From an uncultured Methanomicrobiales archaeon (GTDB lineage Archaea; Halobacteriota; Methanomicrobia; Methanomicrobiales; Methanospirillaceae): a stretch of 64,000 nucleotides of DNA. The notes below the pieces were generated by a model that saw only the letters and a list, made by a program, of their open reading frames with translations, was not told where the DNA came from and made no database searches. The position numbers and the translations under genes were made by a program. The DNA is taken from assembly GCA_903832665.1 (NCBI GenBank), contig CAILCG010000007.1, forward strand, positions 1 to 64,000, read 5' to 3'. The first letter of the stretch is position 1. Every line of letters begins with the position of its first letter. This document shows positions 7,781 to 16,507 of this stretch, piece after piece.

Positions 7781-8783
7781 ACTTGTCCGCCATTACTTTT
7801 GTCAGGTCCATGGCACTATACCCGAGCCCGGCGAGATCGAGAAGGGTCTGGGCCGGTGATGTGACGACGATGGATTCTTTCTCGCGTGTATCGGAAAAAA
7901 CATCCCGGTCCGGAGAATAGATCACGGCTCGGATAGTGCTCTCATGTTTTGAGCCAAAATTTTCCTTAAACTGGTCGATGGTTTCCTTTTCAATATAGAG
8001 ATAGACTGCATCCTGCCGTACTGCGTATGATGTGTATAGGCCGGCAGCAGTGTACGAAGTAAACGCGAATTTTATTTTTTGATCTTTGAGTGTTCGGGTA
8101 ATTTCCTGAGCCGCGGTATGAGATCCCGTATAATTAATGGAGAACTCTTCGAGCTGTAAATTTTTTATGGGACGTTCCCAAGCAACTCCGTTCAGGAGAT
8201 TTTTAAGATCAGCAATGGTAACATATCCGCCTTCCTTCTTCACGACATTCTGCTCACGTAAATTTTCAATGACCTTATGCGCCCAGGCGTACGACACTCC
8301 CTCCTTGAGGGCAAGCTGCCGGATGGAGGTACTTTTTTCCTTGAGTAACCGGGTAACAATACTCCAGGATTTTTGTGAACTGATGCGTATTTTTGTTGAT
8401 GTGTACTCCTGACCTGCCGGTGTGCCGATCGACCAGGGAAGTTTTAGTATGCGGATATCGAGCACCCGTGCCAGTAATTCCTCCCGGGTATTCAGCGTTT
8501 TTGTCGCGAGTACCAACTGGACAGTTTGCCGGTCGGGTTTTTTCTGCCAGAGTTCTCTTAAGAGCGCCATCCGGGCAATAGTATCGAGAGTGACCCGGGT
8601 ATTTTTTACTTCGATAAAAAATATTTGCCCGTCATCCTTGAAAACGAAGTCCGGACGTAAGGGCAATGCAACGTCCAATGAGTCATAAAGAATGCCCAGG
8701 TCGACATCCTTTGCACTGGGTGGGAGACCCAGCTGGTTCCGGATGAAATTTTCTATGTTCGCCGGATTTTCAGAGTCCTGCAT
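7767..8783 (-). CDS. AbiEi-like antitoxin/repressor with N-terminal nuclease-like domain
   Basis: About 338 residues from the ATG at 8783; an in-frame GTG at 8792 lies inside the operator palindrome and is less likely. Residues about 45-75 carry a PD-(D/E)xK-like signature (RPDFVF..IFFIEVKN: D, then E-x-K), the middle carries a winged HTH (SIRQLALKEGVSYAWAHKVIENLREQN), and the C-terminal 120 residues resemble the AbiEi C-terminal region (TSPAQTLLDLAGLGYSAMDL). Neighbour and overlap with the nucleotidyltransferase gene support a type IV-like toxin-antitoxin pair. No ribosome binding site is visible upstream of the ATG; a TATA-like stretch (8804-8812) about 25 bases away suggests a leaderless transcript. 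Confidence 0.8.
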   Translation of the reverse strand: MQDSENPANIENFIRNQLGLPPSAKDVDLGILYDSLDVALPLRPDFVFKDDGQIFFIEVKNTRVTLDTIARMALLRELWQKKPDRQTVQLVLATKTLNTREELLARVLDIRILKLPWSIGTPAGQEYTSTKIRISSQKSWSIVTRLLKEKSTSIRQLALKEGVSYAWAHKVIENLREQNVVKKEGGYVTIADLKNLLNGVAWERPIKNLQLEEFSINYTGSHTAAQEITRTLKDQKIKFAFTSYTAAGLYTSYAVRQDAVYLYIEKETIDQFKENFGSKHESTIRAVIYSPDRDVFSDTREKESIVVTSPAQTLLDLAGLGYSAMDLTKVMADKYAEL

Positions 8784-8786
8784 AGT

Positions 8787-8872
8787 TATCACTTATTAGT
8801 GATATATATTTAAAATTATCACTGATATGTATCACTCTGGTGTGATAATATCGGTCACCTATCAGTGATAGG
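8787..8872 (-). promoter_or_regulatory. Operator cluster of the AbiE-like operon
   Basis: Four copies of the half-site pair (T)ATCACT/AGTGAT(A) sit directly upstream of the ATG: TATCACTtattAGTGATA (8787-8804), a site around 8817-8826 (TTATCACTGATA), TATCACTctggtGTGATA (8830-8848 region), and CTATCAgTGATAG (8859-8871). An AT-rich TATA-like stretch lies between the first and second. Known AbiEi proteins repress their operon by binding inverted repeats, so this array is the expected target of the HTH domain. Confidence 0.75.
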
Positions 8873-8963
8873 GATCCGACGCAACATCCGGATCTTTCCG
8901 GTAAAGGATCGAAAAAAATCCCGGCAGGGAATTCCCCCCGCATTTCCGGAAAATATTCCCGGC

Positions 8964-9395
8964 TCACTGCATCGGGAGAATTCCCATTTTTCTCAGGTCC
9001 GCTATGGAGAGATCCTGGGATTTGCCGGACGCGAAATCGCCGTTGGCGATCTCGTCGCGGTATTCCTGGTTTGCATAGGAGACCGCATCTTCGAACGTTG
9101 ATGAACCGGTCATCGTGGTCCCGCCTCTCCGCCGGAGCGTTGTCCGCATCACATCCACCGAATCTTCCGAGAAATCAGCGGCAGCTTCTTCGCAGAGATG
9201 CCGGATTTTTTCCAGGGATTCCGTAAGCCAGGCCGGCCCGGGCCCGAACGGGCTCGCGATCCCGAACGTCACCCCGACCCCCGGGCTCTCGTCAATCGGC
9301 ATAATCATGATCGTCACGTCCAGCAGCGAGACAACGTTTCCCGCCGCAAGTTCGCCTTTCGCTGAATCGTTTGTGGCTTCGTACACGGTTGTCAT
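8964..9395 (-). CDS. Hypothetical protein of the integrated element
   Basis: A 143-residue acidic protein, last gene of a minus-strand series that begins near 14.1 kb. Its start overlaps the preceding gene's stop (9392-9395, ATGA), so translation is coupled. It shares a layout with that upstream protein: an MTT start, a hydrophobic-strand segment, and a PAWLTESLEKIRHLCEEAAADF stretch comparable to PPWLTEDLARIREISEGFDHD. The two are therefore probably distant paralogues. Function unknown. Confidence 0.7.
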   Translation of the reverse strand: MTTVYEATNDSAKGELAAGNVVSLLDVTIMIMPIDESPGVGVTFGIASPFGPGPAWLTESLEKIRHLCEEAAADFSEDSVDVMRTTLRRRGGTTMTGSSTFEDAVSYANQEYRDEIANGDFASGKSQDLSIADLRKMGILPMQ

Positions 9396-9982
9396 TGCTT
9401 CATCTCCCCTTGCAGCCGGTGGATGACGTGGTCCATGATACGGCTCAGCTTTCCCAGCCTCACCCCAATCTTCACCCGGGTTTCCCGGTCGGTGATCCTG
9501 TCGTTCATGAACACTTCATACGCGAAGTGATTGTCCCGTACCTGGTGGGGAGTGTAATACTCCTCGCGGTCCACCGTCACCTTACCATCATCCGCCATGC
9601 CCGCACACCATGCAACCGCCCAGATGGTAGTGCTCAGTTCAACGCAGCCGATAAAGGGTTTGAATGACTCGTATGCCGACGCTTCGACAAAATTCTCCTG
9701 CTGGCGCCGGAGGTCCGCTAGGACTGCCTCCTTTACGGGGCGGCTGATGTCGTGGTCGAACCCTTCGCTGATCTCCCGGATGCGGGCGAGATCCTCGGTG
9801 AGCCACGGGGGCCGGGTCTCGCATTCCGTATATACAGTGCACCGCGGTACCAGCGTAACCGGACCGGTTAATCCCTGGCTCGCCGGCACGAACCCGGCTA
9901 CAATGCTCACAAGCTCGATCAGGTCATCCCGGATCAAGTCGACTCTTGCATCTTCGTTCAGCGTTTCAATGATTGTCGTCAT
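9392..9982 (-). CDS. Hypothetical protein of the integrated element
   Basis: A 196-residue soluble protein of unknown family between the primase-helicase gene and the smaller paralogue at 8964-9395. A strong purine-rich tract (AGGAGGAGCAGGAGAACACAA, about 20-40 nt upstream) precedes it, like the leader of the gene at 13272-13572. The C-terminal half (HFAYEVFMNDRITDRETRVKIGVRLGKLSR) is strongly charged and helical. Role presumably in maintenance of the element; inference only from position. Confidence 0.7.
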   Translation of the reverse strand: MTTIIETLNEDARVDLIRDDLIELVSIVAGFVPASQGLTGPVTLVPRCTVYTECETRPPWLTEDLARIREISEGFDHDISRPVKEAVLADLRRQQENFVEASAYESFKPFIGCVELSTTIWAVAWCAGMADDGKVTVDREEYYTPHQVRDNHFAYEVFMNDRITDRETRVKIGVRLGKLSRIMDHVIHRLQGEMKQ

Positions 9983-10182
9983 CGGTAATCCTTTCTTTTC
10001 TTTCTTGTGTTCTCCTGCTCCTCCTTTGACTCCACATTTGTTGGAATCCGGGGATTATTTTCCGGGGCACTTGGGGCACATTGCGTGTCATTTCCGGGAT
10101 CTTTTTCTTGTACAATTTTCTCGTAAGACTTTCCGGAAAATGGGGTACAAGTGCCCCATGTGCCCCCAACCCGTTCTGCATG

Positions 10183-12849
10183 TTACAATACACCGGACAG
10201 GACATCCTGAAACCCTCCTGCTTTCTCCAGTTCAGTCAACTCATCCCCATTTTTCCAACGGATGCCGGACCAGAATCGTTCTCCATGACTCTTCCCGCCA
10301 TCTCCGACATTGCGTTCCCGTAACGCATCCGCGACTCTCTTTCCCGATGGCACCTTCCGTATCCCCTCCTCCGCACACCACTTCTCGAACATCTCCCGGA
10401 ACGCGGACCGCGACAACGAGGCCCCCGCTTCAAACGAACATTCCGTCACCAGAAACAACCCCACCGTATCACTCACCGTCCGGAGATTCGCCGTTGCCTG
10501 CGAAACCTTCCGGGGCTGCACCAGCCGGTGCCCGTTCGCGTAATACCGCTGCAGCCCCGCCAGGCACCAGTTCAGGATCCCGGCCGACTCTGCCAGCAGT
10601 TTTGCCGCAATATGGGGGTCGCACTTCTCCTCCGGGATCTGGACCGAGAACGGCACCATCCAGAGCCGGCGCCAGATGCCGTCGTCGGTCCCCGGTATGA
10701 CCGGCTCGTGATTCGTTGTCATCCAGATCTTGGCAACGGGCGTAAACTCGAACTCGTTCTCATACAGTTTCCTGACTGTAATCGCGTACTCGCCGGTGAT
10801 CTGCTTGATGATGGACTCGTCCATCCTTGCGCCTTCCGCACCTTCGGCCGCCGTGGCAAACTGTGCCCCCGCGAGCCGGGCCAGGTCCGACCGGGTCGTC
10901 TCGAACCGTTTGGCCATCAGGGAATCGGATGCGATGTTGACCGCGTAGTCGGCGAAGATCCGGGCCAGGACCTCGATCGTTTTTGATTTCCCGTTCCGGC
11001 CCCGGCCGTACAGGATGAACATGATCTGCTGGGGATTGGTCCCGAGCAGCGTGTACCCGCACATGGACTGGAACCCCGCGAGGTAATCCGCATCGCTCCC
11101 GAAGATCAGGTCCAGGTGACTGATCCACCGGGGGCAGGCAGCCCCGCAATCGTAATCGACTGCCGCCATCCGGGTGAGCATATCCTCGCGCCGGTGTTCG
11201 CGGAAGTTCATCGTCGAGAGTTCCAGCGTGCCGTTCCGGCAGTTGAAGAACTCGGGCCGGGCATCGAACTCCCCCGGCAGGACCGGGCAGAGCGGGGCAG
11301 CGGAATCGATCATCGCTTTTCTCGCGTGGAGGCTCTCGGACAGGATCGCCCACCGGGAGAGTGCCCTGGAGCGGTCGGCAGTCGTGGCACTGGCTGCCTC
11401 CCGGTGGATCGAGCGGGCAACGCCGGTCGCGATGATGAGCATCCGGCCGGCTGCGTCCCGCTCCCAGCATCTCCCATTCCAGAGGAACCATGCACCAAAG
11501 CTCGCACAGTACCGGACTGAATCGCCGTGCATCGCGATGAGCCGCTTGGCATTCCCGGCATCGGTCAGGGCATATTCCTGCGGTGCTGCCGGCCCTGCAT
11601 CCAGCCGGCCCGGGTCGCCAGGATTTCCCCCCGGGAAAACGGCAGGTTCTCTCGGGCCTGCAACGGCAGAGCCTTCCGGGACCCCGTCCCGTAAGCCCAA
11701 ACCTGCCGGTGGTTTATCCCCCCCGTTCTGCACGATTCCGGCCTGCCCCGCTGCGGCTTTTGCCCTCGCACGTTCGCGTCTCCCGTCCAGCAGCCGGACA
11801 TCCTGCTGCGCAAGCCGCTCCTCCTTTGTCTCGTACCGCTCCCGGAGTTCCTGCCACCGCTGTTTTCCTCCGCCGCAGGAGGCGTGGTGGCAGCCCGCAT
11901 GGATGGCGCCGTTTTCGAACTGGATCGCGTAGGCCCCGTCCGTGTGGGCGGCGGAGAACGGGCACGCCGTGAGGAGATAGATCCTGCCGCCCTGGTAGAG
12001 TTTTTCGGATCTTACCGGAATAGCGTGGCTCCGGAGCCAGTCCGGCAATTTTACCTGATTCGTAATCCTCCGTGCTTCCCCGGGAGAAACCGCCGGAGAA
12101 CTGTTTTCGCCCGGCAACGCGGCCCCCAGGTTTGCCAGCAATTCCCCGCTCACCACATCGAGCCGCTCCGGCACCGAGAGCACCCGGCTCCTCCGGTGCG
12201 GGCGCTCAGCGGTGTTGTCACCCTTCCGGGCGATTGTTCCGTAGAGTTTCCAGATCCGGCCGGCGTTCGAGTTTGTCTTATCCACGGTCGCAGACTCGTC
12301 CGAGAAGATCGCATCCAGCACCGCGAGCCCCCGCTTCACCAGGGTGAGCGAGGCGTCGTCATTGGGAAGATCGATCCGGTACAGCAGGTGGGCGCCGTTA
12401 CCGGAATCCGCCCGGACCGGTTCGGGAAACCCGAGATTCCCGAGCCAGAGAGCAACCCGTTCGGCCATTGCAAACGCGGCCTCGTGTTCGGGATTGGAAG
12501 ACGAGACCCCGCCCGGCCGGACCGGGTCGATGTCGACCGGGAACCACCGGCGCCGGGTGATCTCGGCGTCCGAAGTCGTGGTATCGGTCCGGGCGAGCCG
12601 CATCTTGATCCGGTTCGCCCGCCGGGAGAGGAGCGACGGGTTCACCCGGTTCAGGGTCACGTAGGTCCCGTGCACCGCCGGGTCCGTGTCAAGCGCCCCG
12701 GCATACTGGGCAAGGGCTGCATAATCCGTGAAATACCCGCTGTGCGTTGCATTCTCCGCCAGCGCCCGGACCTCGACAACCTGCCCCGGTCCCGCGAGGA
12801 GTTCGATGACCGACGCCACATTCCCGGTGTAGTCAGCCGTTCCGGCCAT
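10183..12849 (-). CDS. Primase-helicase of an integrated plasmid or virus (AEP plus D5/P4-type SF3 helicase)
   Basis: An 888-residue replication protein. Residues about 20-245 look like an archaeo-eukaryotic primase domain, with the metal motif WFPVDID (D106, D108) and a later GRIWKLYGT segment. A Cys/His cluster at 296-325 (CPF..H..C-HH..C) could bind zinc. A low-complexity Ala/Gly/Pro linker (about 355-425) leads to a D5_N-like region and a superfamily 3 helicase with Walker A GRGRNGKS (615-622). This architecture is typical of plasmid, provirus and satellite initiator proteins that prime and unwind element DNA. It overlaps the upstream 103-residue gene by 17 nt. A decayed homologue lies at 19500-20060. 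Confidence 0.9.
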   Translation of the reverse strand: MAGTADYTGNVASVIELLAGPGQVVEVRALAENATHSGYFTDYAALAQYAGALDTDPAVHGTYVTLNRVNPSLLSRRANRIKMRLARTDTTTSDAEITRRRWFPVDIDPVRPGGVSSSNPEHEAAFAMAERVALWLGNLGFPEPVRADSGNGAHLLYRIDLPNDDASLTLVKRGLAVLDAIFSDESATVDKTNSNAGRIWKLYGTIARKGDNTAERPHRRSRVLSVPERLDVVSGELLANLGAALPGENSSPAVSPGEARRITNQVKLPDWLRSHAIPVRSEKLYQGGRIYLLTACPFSAAHTDGAYAIQFENGAIHAGCHHASCGGGKQRWQELRERYETKEERLAQQDVRLLDGRRERARAKAAAGQAGIVQNGGDKPPAGLGLRDGVPEGSAVAGPREPAVFPGGNPGDPGRLDAGPAAPQEYALTDAGNAKRLIAMHGDSVRYCASFGAWFLWNGRCWERDAAGRMLIIATGVARSIHREAASATTADRSRALSRWAILSESLHARKAMIDSAAPLCPVLPGEFDARPEFFNCRNGTLELSTMNFREHRREDMLTRMAAVDYDCGAACPRWISHLDLIFGSDADYLAGFQSMCGYTLLGTNPQQIMFILYGRGRNGKSKTIEVLARIFADYAVNIASDSLMAKRFETTRSDLARLAGAQFATAAEGAEGARMDESIIKQITGEYAITVRKLYENEFEFTPVAKIWMTTNHEPVIPGTDDGIWRRLWMVPFSVQIPEEKCDPHIAAKLLAESAGILNWCLAGLQRYYANGHRLVQPRKVSQATANLRTVSDTVGLFLVTECSFEAGASLSRSAFREMFEKWCAEEGIRKVPSGKRVADALRERNVGDGGKSHGERFWSGIRWKNGDELTELEKAGGFQDVLSGVL

Positions 12850-13144
12850 CGCCCATCACCCCGCAGTCCACGGTCACGGGTTGTTTACCGGCATCTGCCG
12901 GGTTGTTTGCGGTATTGGTGGTAAAGGTCCACTGTTCCCCGGCGGTTTCGCGCCATTCCGATACAAACCCCGGCTCCGGTTCACCCTTCACCCGGCACTT
13001 GTACTTGATGCGGTACGCGTGCGAGTGCGTCCGGACCACCGAGATCCGGTACAGTTTTCCGCCCCGCTTCCGGATCCCGTCTGCAACTGCGGTCGCGATG
13101 AGGAAGAGCGGGACGACCGGGTCGTAGACTTTTGGCCGGGTCAT
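12833..13144 (-). CDS. Small basic protein upstream of the primase-helicase
   Basis: A 103-residue basic protein, unknown family, with one weakly hydrophobic helix near residues 8-22 (VVPLFLIATAVADGI) and a strand-rich basic middle (RISVVRTHSHAYRIKYKCRVKG). Its ATG overlaps the stop of the 42-residue gene upstream (13144), and its 3' end overlaps the primase-helicase by 17 nt, so it sits in a tight replication operon. It may be a DNA-binding accessory protein, but no motif proves this. Confidence 0.65.
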   Translation of the reverse strand: MTRPKVYDPVVPLFLIATAVADGIRKRGGKLYRISVVRTHSHAYRIKYKCRVKGEPEPGFVSEWRETAGEQWTFTTNTANNPADAGKQPVTVDCGVMGDGRNG

Positions 13145-13272
13145 CAGGTCCGCCCCCTTTCGAGCTCGGCAATGCGCCGGCTGATACGCTCGATCTTCCG
13201 GTCCTGGCGTGCGGTTGTCCGGTCCATCCGGTCGAAGAGGAAGAAGATCAAGTCCCCGTGGTTCTCCAGCAC
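13144..13272 (-). CDS. 42-residue helical micro-protein of the element
   Basis: A short gene starting with GTG at 13272 and ending in a TGA that overlaps the next ATG (TGATG arrangement). The product reads roughly LENHGDLIFFLFDRMDRTTA followed by RQDRKIERISRRIAELERGR, an amphipathic basic helix with a leucine/isoleucine heptad, which fits a small coiled coil. Its place is exactly between two genes with no gap on either side, and both junctions are consistent with coupled translation, so I consider it real. Confidence 0.6.
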   Translation of the reverse strand: MLENHGDLIFFLFDRMDRTTARQDRKIERISRRIAELERGRT

Positions 13273-13572
13273 TTACGGCGGGAGCACGATGGCCAGGCTT
13301 CCCATTATCTCTTCAGCGGAAGGGATCTTTTTCTTCCGGTGCGGCAGGCCGCAGCCGGCAAGCTCGGTCTTGCGTTCCACCGTCACGGGCTCTTTGATGT
13401 GGCGCTTTGCCCATGCGAGTTCGCTGTTCTCCGGTTCGTTCTTGTCTTTTGGGGATGCTGCTCCATCCCTTTGGGACACCTCGCGGGAAGGCCCGGCAAT
13501 GCCTTCGCTTCTCCGTCCCGGGATCGTCCCGGCCCCGTCTGTTGGTTTGTCTGTGGTTTCCATGGCAATCAT
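13273..13572 (-). CDS. Hypothetical polar protein of the element
   Basis: I prefer the start at the ATG at 13572 (or 13563), about 20 nt after a GGAGGGGAGAACAC tract, over the longer frame to 13650. The 99-residue product is low in hydrophobic residues, rich in Lys, Glu and Pro, and likely disordered for its first half (METTDKPTDGAGTIPGRRSE). Its stop abuts the GTG of the next small gene. No family recognised. Confidence 0.55.
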   Translation of the reverse strand: MIAMETTDKPTDGAGTIPGRRSEGIAGPSREVSQRDGAASPKDKNEPENSELAWAKRHIKEPVTVERKTELAGCGLPHRKKKIPSAEEIMGSLAIVLPP

Positions 13573-13764
13573 TGCTGAAATTTTTGTGTTCTCCCCTCCA
13601 TTCCCTCTGGACTGCGAGAGCGTCTGCTCTCCCGTCACAACCTCAAGCACCGGTTCCGGCTACAGCCGCAGCTCTTCGCAGCGACTTACCGTTCCTGTCA
13701 CGATTGCATACGGCAGGCTGAACCGTATGGATGAATCAGAAACGTAATCGACCGGAACCGGCGG

Positions 13765-14070
13765 TCAATTACGACGTATACGAGAAGAGGCGGGCACAAC
13801 AATTTCAGCAACGGGTCCCGCGATGATGTATCCGGTGCCGGTATTCCTACAGGGCTGTGCGATGAGACCGGCGAGCGTGCGCAGGAGTGAACGGGGGGTT
13901 TCTCCACCGAGCACCTTCACTCCTTTCCTGCGGCGCTGGCCGGTGATGATGATTCCGCTCACGGACAGCATCGAAATGTACAGGAACCAGGAGTAGAAAG
14001 TCGCGGCCCTGGGGGCGGCTCCGAGCTTCCGGATCTTCCTCGCTGTTTGTGTGCAGAATTCGTTTGACAT
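13765..14070 (-). CDS. Small membrane protein at the head of the element operon
   Basis: Start placed at the ATG at 14070, which follows AACAGGAGAATATAGC and gives a 101-residue protein beginning MSNEFCTQTARKIRKLG. The longer frame to 14133 lacks such a site. A single membrane span is predicted at about residues 24-44 (AATFYSWFLYISMLSVSGIII) after a basic N-terminus, followed by a basic loop and a short hydrophobic tail. Function unknown. Confidence 0.6.
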   Translation of the reverse strand: MSNEFCTQTARKIRKLGAAPRAATFYSWFLYISMLSVSGIIITGQRRRKGVKVLGGETPRSLLRTLAGLIAQPCRNTGTGYIIAGPVAEIVVPASSRIRRN

Positions 14071-14461
14071 GCTATATTCTCCTGTTCTGAAATAGTGGTT
14101 AAAAAGGTTAATGGTCGCTTCGAAATTTTTCACAGGTATTTCGGAGTTCTGGCGGAATCTGGGCGTGGATTGCGGTTGGTTTTGTTGGGTTTGCCCGGCA
14201 AAATTTTCGGGATACTGAGCGCGGCAACGGCGGGCAGAGGCGAATGTTTTTACGGGGTAATTTCATGGATTTTTTGCGGGAAAGTGGGGAGGTGCCGCAG
14301 TGATTGAATGACCGGACGGTTGGTGGGCAAAAAACAGGGAAGGAAAATATTTGAGGATCTGCCGGGATTTTTACCGGGATTTGCCTGTCAGGATTGTGGC
14401 TTCCTGCCAAATCATTTCCACGGAATGGCTGAAATCTTACTCTAACGAATCAGGACCCGGG
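14071..14461. other. Gene-free gap upstream of the element operon
   Basis: About 390 bases with no supportable gene. It should hold the promoter for the minus-strand operon. At 14341-14385 a partly palindromic stretch (GGAAAATATTTG, then CCGGGATTTTTACCGGGATT) resembles the GGAAAATATTCC-type elements seen at 3.8 and 18-21 kb. Confidence 0.45.
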
Positions 14462-14791
14462 TTAAATCCGGAAAAGGTCACGCATAATGGCATTGCATTC
14501 ATCTGCAAGGCCAGGGAGAATTTCCCCAATCTCACCTTCGAGCAATGTCTTTGAGAGGGTGGAAATTTTGTCGAATTTTATTACCGAGGGAATTTTCAGC
14601 CCTGTTGACCGGAATGCCGGGTGATCTGTTGTTATGAGAAGATCGGATTCATGGAGAGATGCTGGAATCCGGGAAGAAACAAATGCTACAATAACATCCT
14701 GTTCACTTTCATGAATAACGATTGCAGGCCGGAGCTTTGTACCCGTCAGATCCGTAAAAGGAAAATGAACAAGCACTACTTTTGCTTTCAT
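14462..14791 (-). CDS. PemK/MazF-family endoribonuclease toxin
   Basis: A 109-residue PemK/MazF protein. The N-terminal strand pattern KVVLVHFPFTDLTGTKLRPAIVI is the usual beta-barrel start of the family, and IKFDKISTLSKTLL matches the conserved later strand. Such proteins cut RNA ribosome-dependently or independently. The ATG overlaps the stop of the upstream 62-residue gene by 4 nt, as is typical for antitoxin-toxin pairs. Confidence 0.85.
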   Translation of the reverse strand: MKAKVVLVHFPFTDLTGTKLRPAIVIHESEQDVIVAFVSSRIPASLHESDLLITTDHPAFRSTGLKIPSVIKFDKISTLSKTLLEGEIGEILPGLADECNAIMRDLFRI

Positions 14792-14976
14792 GTATACCGC
14801 ACTTTCAGGTCCGCTACCGAGTAAAGGTCGGGTTCATTTTCGAGAAATTCGGAAAGGGAATACTCTGAAAGTGCAGCGAGTGCATTTTTACCCTGCTTGT
14901 CCGACTTTTTTTGTCGCGAAGGATTCTTTTTTGCAGGATGATCGGTGGGGGGCTGTGAGACCGCCTTCGCTGTCAT
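14788..14976 (-). CDS. Antitoxin partner of the PemK/MazF-like toxin
   Basis: A 62-residue protein directly upstream of, and overlapping, the PemK/MazF gene. The first 35 residues are Lys/Pro/Ser-rich and probably disordered (PAKKNPSRQKKSDKQGKN), and the C-terminus is acidic and helical (LSEYSLSEFLENEPDLYSV), fitting a toxin-wrapping tail. No known DNA-binding fold is evident. Assignment rests mainly on the gene arrangement. Confidence 0.65.
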   Translation of the reverse strand: MTAKAVSQPPTDHPAKKNPSRQKKSDKQGKNALAALSEYSLSEFLENEPDLYSVADLKVRYT

Positions 14977-15188
14977 TATGGGTAGTTGTCTGTTTCACGG
15001 GATTAGGTTTGTGGTACCGGAAGGAGGTACGGGATGGAGTGCCGCCTTTTATACTCTTTATTTGGAGCAGCAGATAGTGTCGCATCGCCGCTGTGGGCAG
15101 AACGGGCGGCCGGATGCATAAAAAGGGGACAAATAATCCGGCTGAGCAAAATTTAAAAAAAAGATACGGGTTGGTGCCGTATCCGGAA

Positions 15189-15644
15189 TTATACTCTCTT
15201 GAGTGTATCGAGTGCCGCACTGTAGGGATCGGCATCGTCGATGTGTGTCATTTCCATGGTATCGGTGCCGGTTAATTCGCCGCTCGTGTAGCCGTTGGCA
15301 TTCTCAACCATGGCAAAGGTCCTGCCATCGCGGCTGATAACGCCCGCCATCGGGAGGGTTTCGGTGCTGTTGATACCGAACTTCAGGTGGCCGGAGAAGA
15401 GCCGTCCGTGCTGTTCCGTTACGACCATGGTTATGGGCATTTTGTTATAATCGGTATACCCGATCCGCTCTTCGTAGCCCTGCATCTGCCCGGTCCAGGT
15501 GCCGATGAGGTTGGGAGTTGTTGCTGATGCTGTTACTGCGGGCGTGGTGGCGGCCGGTACTGGTACTGCGGCCGGGGCGGTGGAGGTGCATCCGCAGGCA
15601 AGCGCTGCGAGCATGACCAGGAGGATAACAATGGCGATCTTCAT
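15189..15644 (-). CDS. Lipoprotein, function unknown
   Basis: A 151-residue predicted lipoprotein: signal MKIAIVILLVMLAALACGC with the lipobox Cys at about residue 19, then an Ala/Pro/Thr-rich linker (about 20-45) and a compact beta-rich domain that begins IGTWTGQMQGYEE and continues to GELTGTDTMEMTH. The GTWTG opening is seen in many small lipocalin-like or avidin-like beta barrels; I would not go further. Monocistronic. Confidence 0.7.
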   Translation of the reverse strand: MKIAIVILLVMLAALACGCTSTAPAAVPVPAATTPAVTASATTPNLIGTWTGQMQGYEERIGYTDYNKMPITMVVTEQHGRLFSGHLKFGINSTETLPMAGVISRDGRTFAMVENANGYTSGELTGTDTMEMTHIDDADPYSAALDTLKRV

Positions 15645-15774
15645 GATGAAGGGAATGGGAGCAGATGCGTGATAATACTGGTGGTTTATGGGCGGGAAAT
15701 TTTACGAATTTTTTGGGAATTGGGGGGATAGTGCAGCAGCGATCCTCGCGAACACAGCCCTTTCCCCAAAACCC

Positions 15775-16290
15775 CTACGCCTCTCCCTCCTCATCCCCCA
15801 GACACTCCTTCATCACCCGCTTCAGGATCGCCTTCGCCTTCTTCGCCCGGTGCGCCACATGCGGGTCCGCCCGGAGAAGCACCGGATCGATCCAGTCCGT
15901 GATCCGGTCATGGGTCACGCCCTTCTCATCATCCCGTAGGGTGATCCGGATCCAGTACCAGCACCTGTCAGCCCCGCCGCTCTTGCGTATCGCCGTGTGA
16001 AACCGTGCATAGCCGTTGTCGGGAAAAGCCGTGATAATTTTGGTGCAGAGGTCCTCGAGGATCGAGTTGTATTCTGTCATCGTTTCGGGAACTGCACGGT
16101 CCCGCACGATGGGCAGGTACGTGAAGTGAATCTGCTGGTTCGCCCCCTCCTGCATGATCCCTGCATGGAGCTCGATGCCCCCGATCATGGGCTCATCGCC
16201 CGCCAGGGGAAATTCCAGTTCTTCGGGTTCGGGCCCGGGTACGGGTTTGGATTCAGGTTCAGGTCCACATCCGGTCATGCGTGATTTCAT
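15775..16290 (-). CDS. Hypothetical protein, paralogue of the gene at 236-706
   Basis: A 171-residue acidic protein homologous to the protein at 236-706. Shared features are GGIELHA, a helix with V-x-D-x-x-VPE, CWYW, and an ITDWIDPVLLRADPHV motif followed by a basic helix. The N-terminus adds a Pro/Glu-rich stretch (PEPESKPVPGPEPEELEF). The next genes downstream and upstream differ from those around the first copy. Unknown function; likely part of mobile or strain-variable cargo. Confidence 0.75.
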   Translation of the reverse strand: MKSRMTGCGPEPESKPVPGPEPEELEFPLAGDEPMIGGIELHAGIMQEGANQQIHFTYLPIVRDRAVPETMTEYNSILEDLCTKIITAFPDNGYARFHTAIRKSGGADRCWYWIRITLRDDEKGVTHDRITDWIDPVLLRADPHVAHRAKKAKAILKRVMKECLGDEEGEA

Positions 16291-16507
16291 CTATCGATCT
16301 GCTCCCTTGAATGCATTCTCCTCAATGATTTTTCCGTGCGGCGGGAGTCCGGCTCCCATGGTGAACGTGTCCCTCGCCTCATATACCCCGGCGCGTTTTC
16401 TGTCCCCGGTCCAGAAAAATAACCCTTTAAAATCGCTCAAATTCCTGGACAGACACAAAGCGTATATCCCGGTACCAAGAGAACAGGAGTAAGTGGCAAA
16501 TACCACG

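Noticed and set aside
11174-12924. Large plus-strand frames opposite the primase-helicase
   Set aside because: Shadow frames of a GC-rich gene; the minus strand has intact primase and Walker motifs.
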